From positions 15,374,948 to 15,434,947 of the forward strand of contig OU612071.1 in assembly GCA_914767715.1 (NCBI GenBank): 60,000 nt of DNA, written 5' to 3'. Shown piece after piece: positions 22,707 to 35,026 of the stretch. This DNA is from Membranipora membranacea (lineage: Eukaryota > Bryozoa > Gymnolaemata > Cheilostomatida > Membraniporidae). The position numbers were made by a program, and so were the translations under genes. Within the stretch, counting starts at the first letter, position 1; each line of letters starts with the position of its first letter. The notes beneath the pieces are model-generated. The model saw only the letters and a program-made list of their open reading frames with translations, ran no database searches and was not told the origin of the DNA.

Positions 22707-24963
22707 TCAAAAGGAGTCATTTCTTGTATCTAGGCCTATCTACTTTTTTCCCAAATTAACAAGACGAATAATTAAACCAGCGTTATACTCTAGAGAGCTA
22801 GTTCCTCTACAACACTTGAATACACCATGCTATTGATGAAGATTTACATTTGGGAAACTTTTGCAATTGTGTGCAAGCTGGCAATGGTCTAGTTTCTCTC
22901 AGTAACCAATTTCTCTACTCTCCAACTACAGACCACTATAACCAATGGTTGGCAGTGGTTGACCCTGAATTAAGGCGAAGTACATGCTTGCAACTGAAAG
23001 AGCCCACACATGTAATATTATATGCAATCCGCCCCCCTCCCGGATCACTGCTTATTATAATGAAATGACCACTGTGACGCAGTTGAGACTCTGTACAGCC
23101 AACAAATCATTTAAATTCAATACCATTGTCAAAAGGCAAGGTCTGCACTGGTTTCCTTCCTCTGGTGATCGGGTTTGGTATATTCTTACATTATAGACCA
23201 GGGGATATTTCAATTAGCATGAGCTGTGCTTTGTAAACCAAAAGATCATTACAACTTAAATGCTCAATATCCTCGCTCCTTGGATAAATTTGTTCGCAAA
23301 TAGTTCACACAAGAGTGAGCATAGTTCAATTGATTAGTGGCCAATTCTCGAACGAAGCTAGAAGCAGGTCTCGCCTACTAAGCTAGATGACGATGTACCA
23401 CTTGGTCTTATATGCGCATGCTTTATCAGTAAATAAAGTGTATACTAATATGTTATAGTTTTGCTGTTTGTATTTTAGGGTGACCCCACCAGTCTCAGAC
23501 AGTTGGGAATGGTCGACATAAAGCAATAATGATCCCTCAGTTGCGCCGAGGCAAAGTCTATGCACACACTTTATACAAATACAAGACCCAGCCTACATAG
23601 GCTGTAGTTGTAGTATAGAGAGGGGGCATTTCCTTACAATGTAAAGTATGTAGGCCTACATGTAGCCATAGTAGATTAGCAATAACAGTTCTAGACAATT
23701 AGTTGCACGAGAGTTGCCCACCTAAACTTGCCACCACCACAAACAACAAAGCGAGGAGTAAGGAGTAAACTCCTTGGAGTTGAATGAGCCTCCCCCCCCC
23801 CCGTCTTACAACTCTTAGGAGTCATTCTCCTTGCTTGATATTACACTGCACATGTACATTGGTACCATTGGCAAACTACAGAAAGCTACTAGTAGTGATA
23901 GTAACACTAACTAACAATTACTAGCTAGACTTCTTAGTTAGTCTACTCATCTTTCACTCACAACTGAGTAGTAGAATAGTAGTGTACCAAATAAATACTA
24001 AATAGCATTTATTTACCTGAGAGTGAGAGCTACAACAAATTGATTCAATCAAGTCCATTCACAGCTGTTCTAATTTCATTCTTCTTCTTGTGAAGCTGAG
24101 TCGGCTCATCATCTCTTCATCGTGGTCTTATGTGTCTGTGACATTGAATTGTACTATTCTTAGAATAGCATTTTCAACTCACCATTCTCCAATCAGGGAG
24201 CTGTATTTTCCAATAGACATTCTCACAATTTTCATTTGACATCGAGCTCAGTCCCTAGTAGCTTTTTGGAGTTTGCGCAATGTTTGATTACTAAAAAAAA
24301 ACAATTTTCTGTGAGCAACAATTTGTATAAACTAGTGTCTTTTTCTTTTATTTGGTTGTTATTTCGAACAAAACAACTTTTATTTATGCCTGTTTTGATA
24401 ATATAAAACAATAAAACACTATGAAACAAATCCATAAATCAATGAATTTTTTATTAGAGACTGCACTATATCCGGAAGAATTGGAGCAGACAAAGAACCG
24501 CCATATTTAAACTGGTAAAACATGAGGGGAATGATAACTCCAGTCTTACTGTTTAACGGAGGCATCATCATGGGGGAACAACTTCTATTTCGTTGTTATC
24601 TCAATGCTCATAGAGTTTTTGGCATGGTTCTAAGGGCTCTTTTTAGTTCACTAGGGTTTATTTGGCTCTGTGTTTCACCAAATGGAAATCAAGACAAATT
24701 TTTCATGAACTTGAAGTATGATTAGGTGAGAAATTAAACTGATGCACAGATGTCTGGCAATATCAAATTATTGTCTGGCATGTCCGAAATATGTTCATGA
24801 AGACGTATGTCACAAGAAGCATCTCCTCTTACCTATGAATAAGTATCAACATCACAAAGTCTGAGAAAACTTATCATTTATTTATCATTTGGAACATGTG
24901 TAGGTTTGCTCACTGACAACAGGCTGTCTTAAAATTGTGTACTGGTTTTGCCAGTGAAGCGAC

Positions 24964-25019
24964 ATGAAAAAGTGTTGTTACTGTCAGGTCTATGACAATC
25001 GGACTGTGCCTTTTCATAA
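24964..25019 (+). CDS. Possible first exon with the start of a THAP zinc finger
   Basis: ATG opens a 19-residue stretch (MKKCCYCQVYDNRTVPFHK) that ends at a strong GTAAGT donor. The C-x2-C pair followed by a V-x-F-H motif is what the N-terminal half of a THAP domain looks like. THAP domains bind DNA at transposon ends in this family. The second half (Trp, then C-x2-H) was not found before the next clear exon at 25246, and the phase of this donor needs a linking exon. It could be a coincidence or a decayed finger. Confidence 0.4.
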
Positions 25020-25245
25020 GTAAGTATAATATTGTCTCAATTTCACTGCCCAGATATGCACAAGATAAGCATAATTTTGCCAAGGATATTAACAAAAAAA
25101 GTGAGGATCCTATCCAAATTCATCTATCATATTGCTTACAGACTGTATAAGTTCTCATCTCTGCCCATCATACCAGTCCATATCATATTGACAGTGGAAT
25201 GATCGGTAGTCAGAAAGATTGATTCGTCTTCTTGAATTTTTCCAG

Positions 25246-28200
25246 GTTTCTCATGTTGCAGAGCATGACCATTGCTACTTGCAACAGTTGCAAGTGAAAA
25301 AAGAGGTGAGCAAGATCAATTGATTTAGTTTTATTTCATGGCTACCTTGTTCTTCATTAACTCAATATTAATATCAAAAGATGTATTATACTCAGAAACT
25401 TCTTTCATTGAGGCTGTCCAACTAACAATATGGTCCTAGTTGATACCAATTAATAGATAACAGGTGGTTAAGCAAGGGCATTAGGAGTCATTTATGGATT
25501 TGTTTTCAGATTACCAGTTATGACCCATCAGGCGATACCTTTGAGCAGCCAATGAAAAAAGTAAGACTTATTTCAAGCAGAGATAGTGGACTAGTCTGCA
25601 TCCAGGTAAATATCCTCAATTCATGCTTGAGTAACTAAAATAGAAAATCAGTACACTAAGCCATTCAGGATCTTCACGTTAAAATCATACTGACTCTCGT
25701 GATCTGACTGGGCATGTAGATCACTGATAAACTAGGTTATCATTACCACAAAGAGAATGTCGTAAGGCTAAGTATGTATCATGCGTGACTTGAATTTGCG
25801 CATGTGCAAGAACAATGAGTTTAGTCTGGGTTCTAATTGCAATTTTGGTCTGGGGAGATAGGACATCCCCTGCATAAATTGCCAGTCAAATTTAGCTAAT
25901 AGTGACAATAGAAGATAACTCTTTCTAACAATTCCGCACGCATTTGAGAGTGTGCCACCAGAGCAGGTAGCCAATCAGATGGCTTCGGAATTCCGAGGCT
26001 CAATTTTGCAGAGATCAGCTCATGCCCAGAGCTGAGCATGCGCAGAATGCGTTAAAATTTATTACTGGCAAGTAAAAGGCTGGTGCATCTAACCTTAAGC
26101 TCCGCATAAGGAGTAATTATCTGCTTATATGTCAAAGGTGGGTAACTTTTGGGAGAAACTAATTATTGGCAGTGAGCAAGATGGGTGAGAGGTGTGGTTG
26201 GAGCTCTTCCTAGCAACAACCATACTTAAGGGAGCAATATAATGGCAAGAATACTTACACTTAGTTTGGGGCCAGATAATAAAAATCTTTCAATCGCCAA
26301 TCATATACATCCACTGAACTCAAGTCTGTGTGTACCTCGTTTTAGGATAAGTCCAGCTCTCATCCCTTCTTCACATCTGAAACAGAGAGCAGCAGTCTAG
26401 ATAGTAACGTCCAAACAGTTGATACCCCAAGGACACCAGAGACAGCCTGTGATCGCCTCTCTTTGGCACTAGCTAACAATTTAAATCAGGTGAGGCGATT
26501 CATTTTTCTTTAAATAAAATGGAAATTGTGGTACAGGCAACGTTTAGCCTCGACATCAACCATCAAACTGTCTAAATTGTTGTAGTGCCTCAAGGGCTAT
26601 ATATATCATTGCTAACAAAAATTTACATTGTTTTAGGATAAGTCTACAGATGCTCCATCTATGGGCAACTTCCCATTTAGTATCATTCAGTCAGCGAGCA
26701 AGCCTATAGCTTCTACTCTACATACAGTTGATACCCCAAGGACACCAGAGACAGCCTGTGATCGCCTCTCTTTGGCACTAGCTAACAATTTAAACAAGGT
26801 GAGGCGATTCATTTTTCTTTAAATAAAATGGAAATTGTGGTACAGGCAACGTTCAGCCTCGACATCAACCATCAAACTGTCTAAATTGTTTGTAATGCCT
26901 CTAGGGCTATATATACCATTATTAACACAAATTTACATTGTTTTAGGATAAGTCTACAGATGCTCCATCTATGGGCAGCTTCCCATTTAGTATCATTCAG
27001 TCAGCGAGCAAGCCTATAGCTTCTACTCTACATACAGTACATACACCAAGGACACCAGAGACAGCCTGTGATCGCCTTTCTCTGGCACTAGCTAACAATA
27101 TAAATCAGGTGAGGCGATTCATCATTCTTTAAATAGAATGGAGGTTGCGGTACAGACATAAGTTTGAACTGTAACATCGTCCGCTGTATTGTCCATTATC
27201 ATCGTAGTCTCTCGGGCTATATATATCATATTACAAGATAAGATATTTACATTTTCTGTAGGATAAGTCTGGGATTTCTGAGCCAAGTACATCAGCTGTG
27301 GCGGTTTTTCCAAAGTACAAAATCCCACTTCAGAATGAAGACTTTGATCACGAGGTAGGCCAAGGCAATGCAATCTATAAAAAATAGCCAGGATGTTCTA
27401 ATACTGGCAAGTAAAAGGCTGGTGCAACCAGGGAGTTTGGGATACTCCCTGGTGCAACTAACCTAAAACTCCGCATAAGGAGTTATCTGCTTATATTTCA
27501 AAGGCGGATAACTCTTGGGAGAAACTAATTCTTGGCAGCAGGGAGGATGAGTTACTCTGTTGGCAGGGAGTAAGACGGGTGAGAGGTGAGGTTGGAGCTC
27601 TTCCTAGCAACAACAATGCCTTAGGGAGCAATATAATGGCAAGAATACTTACACTTAGTTTGGGGCCAGATAATAAAAAGCTTTCAATCGCCAATCATAT
27701 ACATCCACTGAACTCAAGTCTGTGTGTACCTCATTTTAGGATAAGTCCAGCTCTCATCCCTTCTTCACATCTGAAACAGAGAGCAGCAGACTAGATAGTA
27801 ACGTCCGAACAGTTGATACCCCAAGGACACCAGAGACAGCCTGTGATCGCCTCTCTTTGGCACTAGCTAACAATTTAAATCAGGTGAGGCAATTAATTTT
27901 TCTTTAAATAAAATGGATATTGTGGTACAGGCAACGTTTAGCCTCGACATCAACCATCAAACTGTCTAAATTGTTTGTAGTGCCTCAAGGGCTATATATA
28001 TCATTATTAACAAAAATTTACATTGTTTTAGGATAAGTCTACAGATGCTCCATCTATGGGCAGCTTCCCATTTAGTATCATTCAGTCAGCGAGCAAGCCT
28101 ATAGCTTCTACTCTACATACAGTGCATACACCAAGGACACCGGAGACAGCCTGTGATCGCCTTTCCCTGGCACTAGCTAACCATTTAAATCAGGTGAGGC

Positions 28201-31200
28201 GATTCATTTTTCTTTAAATAAAATGGAAATTGTGGTACAGGCAACGTTTAGCCTCGACATCAACCATCAAACTGTCTAAATTGTTTGTAGTGCCTCAAGG
28301 GCTATATATATCATTATTAACAAAAATTTACATTGTTTTAGGATAAGTCTACAGATGCTCCATCTATGGGCAGCTTCCCATTTAGTATCATTCAGTCAGC
28401 GAGCAAGCCTATAGCTTCTACTCTACATACAGTGCATACACCAAGGACACCGGAGACAGCCTGTGATCGCCTTTCCCTGGCACTAGCTAACCATTTAAAT
28501 CAGGTGAGGCGATTCATTTTTCTTTAAATAAAATGGAAATTGTGGTACAGGCAACGTTAAGCCTCGACATCAACCATCAAACTGTCTAAATTGTTTGTAG
28601 TGCTATATATATCATTATTAACAAAAATTTACATTGTTTTAGGATAAGTCTACAGATGCTCCATCTATGGGCAGCTTCCCATTTAGTATCATTCAGTCAG
28701 CGAGCAAGCCTATAGCTTCTACTCTACATACAGTACATACACCAAGGACACCAGAGACAGCCTGTGATTGCCTTTCTCTGGCACTAGCTAACAATATAAA
28801 TCAGGTGAGGCGATTCATCATTCTTTAAATAGAATGGAGGTTGCGGTACAGACATAAGTTTGAACTGTAACATCGTCCGCCGTATTGTCCATTATCATTG
28901 TAGTCTCTCGGGCTATATATATTATACATTGAATTCCATTTCAGTACATATCAGAATAGTACAATTCGATGATATCATATTATAAGATAAGATATTTACA
29001 TTTTTTGTAGGATAAGTCTGGGATTTCTGAGCCAAGTACATCAGCTGTGGCGGTTTTTCCAAAGTACAAAATCCCACTTCAGAATGAAGACTTTGATCAC
29101 GAGGTAGGCCAAGGCAATGGAATCTATAAAAAAAATAGCCAATAGCTCATCCAAATGTGATAGTTACGGATTAATATTATATGATTTACACAACCATACA
29201 AATAATAGCTTTGATCGCAAATAGATATTTGAATAACAATTTCGAATAACAAACACCACCACCATGCATCCCTATTTCTTTGTTTCTACAGGAAACATGT
29301 TCTAGTACTAGAGACTTTCTGGTTAGCGATTCTGTGAGTGATGATAGCTCTACCAGAAAGGGACCAGCTCTTCCAGGTAGGGACAAAGCGTGTCTAGTTA
29401 AAGACTTAGTTTGAGGTTGCTATTATGTAGCACATCTTATTCTCCATATTTTATTCTATCATGTGAGCGAATTCCTGCTTTAGAATCCAAATATTGAGGA
29501 AGTTATGGCCTCTCAAACTTCCAAGGTGACGACAGTCTATTGACAGTAAGAATAAGCGGGCAATCCCAGTGTTACGTCACAACCGTCACACAGATAAGAT
29601 GATGATCAAAATTCAAAGTTAATACTCAGACCGGCCATCCTTGTAATTTACAGATTCCAATTGGTGATAGGAAGGAGCATGCATATGCATTGCGAGTGAC
29701 CCCAGAAGATCACATCAGATTCCTAAAACGCCAGCTCTCGCAGAAGTCAATAGCAGGTTATCAAACAGAGAGGAAGCATAAAATACTAAAAAAACAAAAA
29801 AAGCTTATGAAGGACATGCTGGAAAAGAGCGACAAGATGTCGGATGAGCTCAGACAACAAATGAGCAAATTTCAGGGTAACCCCAACTAGAATTACATAT
29901 ATTTAAATGGTACTTTGCTGGATATCGAGGCGTCCTACATGTTAAATGTGAAATTTTAAGGTTGATGAGGGAGAAAAAAACTGAAATATATCTTCTTTGC
30001 TTCATCTATTTGAGTAGCTCTGTGTTGCTCTATACTCATTAGTGAGAAGTTTAAAAGCTGGACCATTTATAAGATCAATCTAGATTTCATGGTTTAGGCA
30101 GCAATCTACAATGCCGCTATTTTTAATTTATATAGACATGCCAATGGAGCTGTTTAAAGATAGTAAAAGCTGCAGCGACGTACAAAAGAGCTTTGCCCTG
30201 ACATTACATCTATACGGGCCAAAGTCATATGAATTCTTGAGGACTGTTTTCAAAAATAAGCTACCAGCTCCACGGGCACTAACTATGTAAGTTAAAACTA
30301 TAGTCAATTGATCCTTTTCCAGCATTGAAATTGAGAAGATAAATCAACATTTTACAATACTGTTATGTTGATTTGAGTTTATCAGTTTTACCATAATATA
30401 CAATATTTATATGTTCATGGTAGAGGACTGGCGCTAATATACTTGTAGCAGTAAGTACCCTAAAACACTATATAGCAAATCAACCATGTTTAGTAAATGA
30501 CTGAATTTGAATTTAAGGTGGATGCAAGGTGTAGACGACCATCCCGGGATTTGCACACATGTGATCAACTCGCTAGGAGATTATGTACAAAAAGATCCCT
30601 ATAACTACAAGGACTGTGTGTTGATGATTGATGAAATGTCGATCAAACAAGCCGTTAACTGGATACCATCCGAGCAGAAACATGTTGGCTATGTGGACTT
30701 GGGCGGTGTACTGGAGCAAGATCGGACTAAAATAGCCAAGAACGCCCTGGTTGTCATGGCTGTTGGCCTCAGAAAGAAATGGAAAGCTCCTGTGGCCTTT
30801 TACTTCACAGCAGGCATTACAGGTAGGAATGAATAAGCAACATATTGAAAAGTTGGCTATAGATACATGGTATCCAAATTTGCAGTTATAACCGGAGACC
30901 TAGGAAGTTCAAATTAAAATGACAGTGCGCTGCCATTAAGTAATGTTGCCATAATATCCCTTTTATATTTTAAAGGAGAAACACAGGGGACGCTTATTAT
31001 GCATTCGATAGAGAGCCTTTCAGTTAAAGGAATACGAGTGCGAGTGCTAGTGGCCGATGGACACAGGACAAATGTTGCGACACTGAAACAGCTTGGCTGT
31101 GATTTTGATAAAGGACAGTATTCATTCATTCACAACGACAAACCTATACACTGCATGCTAGACATTGTGCACATGATGAATGTTCTTAGAAATCTGCTAG

Positions 31201-33448
31201 GAGAGTGGGAAGAAGTGATGGGGCCGCATGGAACAGCCAGATGGTGTGACGTGAAAAACCTGGTCAAACTACAGGTAAAGACTACAACAAAATTGGTGAT
31301 CACTGGTTTTCAATAAATCTAGTCTGCTATCACCGCTGTGATTTTCAAATTTAGTATAGACCAAGATATCTCCACATAACAAGGCCTTAGTCACACTGGT
31401 TCGAAAGAAGAACATAATTTTGAATGATTCTTTTAAAATTACTTGACATTCACCTCATTCTAATTATTTTTTTACAAATAGGAAAAAGGTAGATTACATC
31501 TCGGAAACAAGTTAACCAAGCAACATATAGACTTCGGGGGAAACATTATGAAGGTCCGGCTGGCTGTCCAAGTGTTCAGCCAAAGTACAGCAGATGCCCT
31601 GTCAACATTGCAAACAATGTCAGACGCATATCCCAAATTTAAAGATGTATCTGGTACAGTCAAATTTCTGAAGGTGTGTATTGTCTCAGTTTTTTTTATA
31701 CCCGATTCACTTTATTTAACCGTATGGAAATTAGCTCGGCAGAATCCTTTTTATATAGGCAGAGAGAAAATGTCTGAATTGCTGACTTGGGACCATGGCT
31801 CATTTTCTATAAATTCACTTGCAGAAGTTTGACAAAGTCTTTGATATACTAAACACACGATCCCCACATGACAAGTTCTCAAAGGAGCCGATTAAGATCA
31901 TGAACTGGAGACAAACCGAGGGTTACCTGAGCTACATGGAAGATTACATCAAGCAGCTGAGGAGAAATGATGGCGCTCTTCTCCTCACTACCAAAAGGTG
32001 AGAGTCCTTCAGTCTGTAAACCCTGTAAGGTACAATAAAGAGTGCATGTTATGAACTAGGAGCACCTGCATAAATAATATTGCGATAAAGTGTGTATGAT
32101 ACTGATACTACAAATTAGGCAGTAGAGAATAAGAAAATGGAGTAAAAGTTTTGTTATGTAGTTTTTTGGGTAATGAACTCTGTCTCGATAGAAGGATCGG
32201 GTTGAGTACAAACGATGGAAATTTTAAATTGGAATGTTGTAAGAAAACATGCTTCCTGGGCTTTCTTTCCGGGATAGCATGCCTGAAAAACTTGGCACCA
32301 GAGCTGCTGGCCGAGCAGAATTACATAATGACATATCGTCTATCCCAAGATCACCTGGAGCTTTTTTTTAACGCAGTGAGGAGAGCAGGTAGGAAACTTA
32401 AAATTAGGCTTGCATACCATCTCATGGCTATAAATTCGTTCTCAGAATACAACACTCCAAAGTGGTCAGATGAAGCTCCTAATAAAAAGGAACAAAAAAA
32501 GAGTTAACAAAGAATCAAGCTGACGTATTGAAATTCTTATTATTAGGTGTGTAATGGCCCACTTTTTTCCAAATTTAAGGTGGCTGGAACAACAATCCAA
32601 GTGCATTCCACTTCAGGAAAATTATGAGAAAGATGTCAGTGCAAATTGCACTGAATTACCAAGTAGCAATGGCAACTGCCTTATATTTGATGACTTCGAG
32701 GAGGATATGCTCGAGATGCCAAGCTCCCTCTCGGCATTGGCGACAATAGCTAAGCCTGATGAACCTCAAGATAATATGTTGGAAAGATGGGAGCTTTCAG
32801 TAGTTGGACATATGTCAGGGTATGTTGACTTTTTTAAATAAATAATATTTTTTGATATCAACAAGTTAGATATGCTCTCAGATAAACGCACTTTTGTCAT
32901 ATTTTGTACTTGGGTGATGCATTGTGATATGAATGAGTAAGTTGAAAATGTACCCTAATGTGTAGAGGCAATGGTAAAGTGGCAGTGCTATAGACATACA
33001 TATAGGGTAATTTCAATCAGCACTTGATACTCTATTTCAGATATATAGTCAGAAAGGCAGAGGTCAAGTGTGAGGTATGCCAGCAGCTGCTCGAATGTAC
33101 AGTTAATGAGATAGATGCGATTCAGGACACCAACACAACATGCTACCGACTACTCATCCAAAAAGACAAGGGAGGTCTAGTGTACCCATCAAAATTTACA
33201 GTCAAACTTATAGCTGCTGCAGAGAGGGTCACTAGAGTGTATAATGAGAAACTGACACAGCATTCGTACAGCATGCTAATGACACACAACACGGGGCAGG
33301 TAATCATTACTTTAGCTTGATACGAAAAGTTCTAACAAAATTTCATAATCTTAGGCAGTTCTACTCTGGCAAGCGAATCAATCAAGCCCACCATCCTACC
33401 AAGAACAGAGTTAAACGAAACAAGCTCACACTCGTGAGCGGTGAGTGA
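25246..33448 (+). CDS. P-element/THAP9-like transposase gene with amplified N-terminal exons
   Basis: Inferred exons: 25246-25305, 25510-25605, 26346-26489, 26637-26798, 26947-27108, 27262-27354, 27740-27883, 28032-28193, 28342-28503, 28643-28804, 29011-29103, 29292-29333, 29484-29525, 29654-29876, 30136-30286, 30518-30822, 30976-31274, 31482-31673, 31825-31997, 32162-32388, 32617-32819, 33041-33299, 33359-33448. From 29654 the protein has a basic coiled coil (KHKILKKQKKLMKDMLEK), then the RNase-H-like core: VLMIDEMSIKQ (first Asp), VLVADGHRTN (second Asp), an inserted GTP-binding-like region, and YRLSQDHLELFFNAVR (catalytic Glu). The C-terminal part has SGYIVRKAEVKCEVCQQLL and GGLVYPS, as in THAP9. 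Phases agree at every junction except 32389-32617. The start codon is uncertain. Such enzymes excise and reinsert P-type DNA; a domesticated role cannot be excluded. Confidence 0.8.
25610..26060. other. Intron with a possible decayed MITE
   Basis: TGCGCATGTGC near 25798 and ATGCGCAGAATG near 26040 resemble the two ends of the element at 57865-58125. No target duplication can be shown, so this is only a resemblance. No gene was seen. Confidence 0.3.
26064..27401 (+). repeat. Tandem segment 1: exons A-B-B-C
   Basis: This segment begins ACTGGCAAGTAAAAGG, as does 27402, and contains one exon of type A (26346-26489, 48 codons), two of type B (26637-26798 and 26947-27108, 54 codons) and one of type C (27262-27354, 31 codons). 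All start GATAAGTC after an AG, end before GTGAGG or GTAGGC, and are phase 0-0. A and B share a C-terminal half containing TPETACDRLSLALAN. Confidence 0.92.
27402..29150 (+). repeat. Tandem segment 2: exons A-B-B-B-C
   Basis: Direct duplicate of 26064-27401 with one more B exon: A 27740-27883; B 28032-28193, 28342-28503 and 28643-28804; C 29011-29103. Introns are nearly identical between units, so the amplification looks recent. One B exon (28643-28804) has Cys for Arg in the conserved ACDR word. The intron before the second C exon holds a 45-bp insertion absent from the first. Confidence 0.92.
28927..28971. mobile_element. 45-bp miniature P-type element
   Basis: Begins CATTGAATT and, read from its other end, begins CATCGAATTGTACTATTCT. 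That end matches the left terminus of the 11.6-kb element at 24142 in 18 of 19 bases. Flanking octamers are ATATTATA (28919-28926) and ATATCATA (28972-28979). The duplicate intron at about 27227 has the octamer once and no insertion. Confidence 0.8.
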
Positions 33449-33684
33449 ATATTGAACAGCTAGTCTATCAGATTAAGTACAAACTTACCTGCATATCATA
33501 CCACTGAGTTGACCTAACATACTATAGTCACTAACATCATAGCACTACAATTTATCATAGACCAACCTTCTAAGCGCCAGTCATTTTACAATATTTTGTA
33601 AAGATCAAAATGATAGTCTGATCTCAATCCCTACATAATATAATAACTTCGATAGATAATTATCATTTTTGCTGAGCGCAGTTA

Positions 33685-34347
33685 AGCTGTAGCTCTACGT
33701 AACGATGTAATCACAGGCCGATGGCATGTCTAGACATGCTAGGCCGATCTCACACTGCTACACAGGCCTATGAGTTAGTACTCGATGGTTTGGTGAGCCA
33801 TAGTGGGGTAATAAATCAGGTGCCTAGATTGACCAATTAACTCCCTCAGTTCAATCGATTGACCAATGACCGGATATAGTGATGTCATATTAAATCCGGG
33901 TCTTTGTCACTTAGAATCTTCACCAAATAAAATTTCATTCTTCTGTAAAATTGATTTTCCTATGCTATACTATGGATGTCATGTCAGGAAAGCTTCCATT
34001 TCCAAGTGATACAGCTATTACCTTCCATATTTTCACTACAGCACCACTCCTATCTTTGTAGTTATGGTCTTTTTTATCATAAATAGGAGGATGTGATTTA
34101 ACTACAGATATTATCAACTCCTCCATTTTTGATAGCCTGTCACGATTTGATAGATGACGTGTTTAACCGCGTAATTATTTAAGCAAGCAATCAACAACCA
34201 ATCAGCATAGAGGATCGTCTAGATCACTCGGGCAAAAGACCAACAAGTTCGATGTCCACTTAACACGAGTAATCACTCGTGCAGATCCACCGATTAACCA
34301 CTCGTGACCCCAAATCGATGTAAAAATCATTACGTGGAGCTACAGCT
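33685..34347. mobile_element. 663-bp MITE, Harbinger-like
   Basis: The ends read AGCTGTAGCTCTACGTAA and, on the other strand, AGCTGTAGCTCCACGTAA, 17 of 18 bases alike. TTA flanks both sides (33682-33684 and 34348-34350), which suits PIF/Harbinger target choice. There is no coding capacity inside. No empty site is available to prove the boundaries. Confidence 0.7.
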
Positions 34348-34617
34348 TTACTCTACTATTTTGTTAAATTTATATTGTTACTGTTGATTTAGGAAGAAAA
34401 CAATAATAGCAACTCACGTTACTATGTTGTTTGTTAAGTTTTTGTTGTTGTTTGTTTAAGTTTATTTTGTTGTTATATAATTATTTTATATTGGACTGGG
34501 TTGATTTTGATTGATATGTTTTGGCTTCATCTTCATGTTAGTTATTTATTATTTTCATTCATAATATTAATGAGACCATTTCAATCAAATTTAGTGGGAC
34601 TAAGTAACAGTCACAAT

Positions 34618-35018
34618 CAGGGGCGTATATTCTAAAAAATTTCACTCACTGACTTTTCAGAGATGAGCATAATAATCGGGCGCAGCTCGATCCACACACC
34701 GTAGGCGTGGCGGGGAGGGTGTGGGAGGGGCGCTTAAGGAAATTTTTGCATATCGGTAGCAAAATAGTGCAAGCAGAGAGGTATTTCAATAGCTCACTGA
34801 GCTGTTGGGTACTTTCAGAAAACAACTCAATAGCAGTAGAAGATTACGGTAAAAATGCTCCAGTTATAAAGCACCCATTTGAAAAGAAAACTGTCCGAGA
34901 TGGGATTCGAACCCACAACAATCTTATTAACAGTGATTATTAGGCGGACGCTCTACACACTGAGCTATTCAGCCACTCACGGAAATCTGTGGGCCGTGAG
35001 TGCTAATATACGCCACTG
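34618..35018. mobile_element. 401-bp hAT-type MITE carrying a tRNA-like segment
   Basis: Perfect 8-bp flanks GTCACAAT at 34610-34617 and 35019-35026. The ends read CAGGGGCGTATATT and, on the other strand, CAGTGGCGTATATT. These are hAT hallmarks. Inside, on the minus strand near 34983-34897, lie an A-box-like TAGCTCAGTGTGTAGAG and a B-box GGTTCGAATCC about 40 bases apart, as in tRNA genes. No transposase is present. Confidence 0.88.
34897..34983 (-). other. tRNA-derived segment (pol III A and B boxes)
   Basis: Contains A and B boxes at tRNA-like spacing, but no convincing 7-bp acceptor stem, and the anticodon region is longer than usual. It is more likely a tRNA-derived SINE head than a working tRNA gene. 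Confidence 0.6.
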
Positions 35019-35026
35019 GTCACAAT

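Larger units (their letters stand above)
17217..24141. repeat. Large direct repeat, copy 2
   Basis: Second copy of the sequence that opens the window. It lacks the LINE (intact target at 21027-21030) and the 10071-10392 MITE (intact target near 23925-23935). It has two stretches absent from copy 1, at about 19739-20371 and 20488-20965. The match stops at 24141, where an 11.6-kb insertion begins, and resumes at 35732-35910 beyond it. No intact gene was recognised, apart from the possible minus-strand exons at 21680-22706. Confidence 0.93.

Noticed and set aside
24522-24725. 67-codon open frame near the left end of the P-type insertion as the THAP exon
   Set aside because: It lacks the C-x2-C and FH motifs; the stretch at 24964 fits better.
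26064-29150. CRISPR-like or satellite array
   Set aside because: Unit lengths differ (about 290-320 bases). The conserved parts end at splice sites and code in phase 0, so these are duplicated exons.
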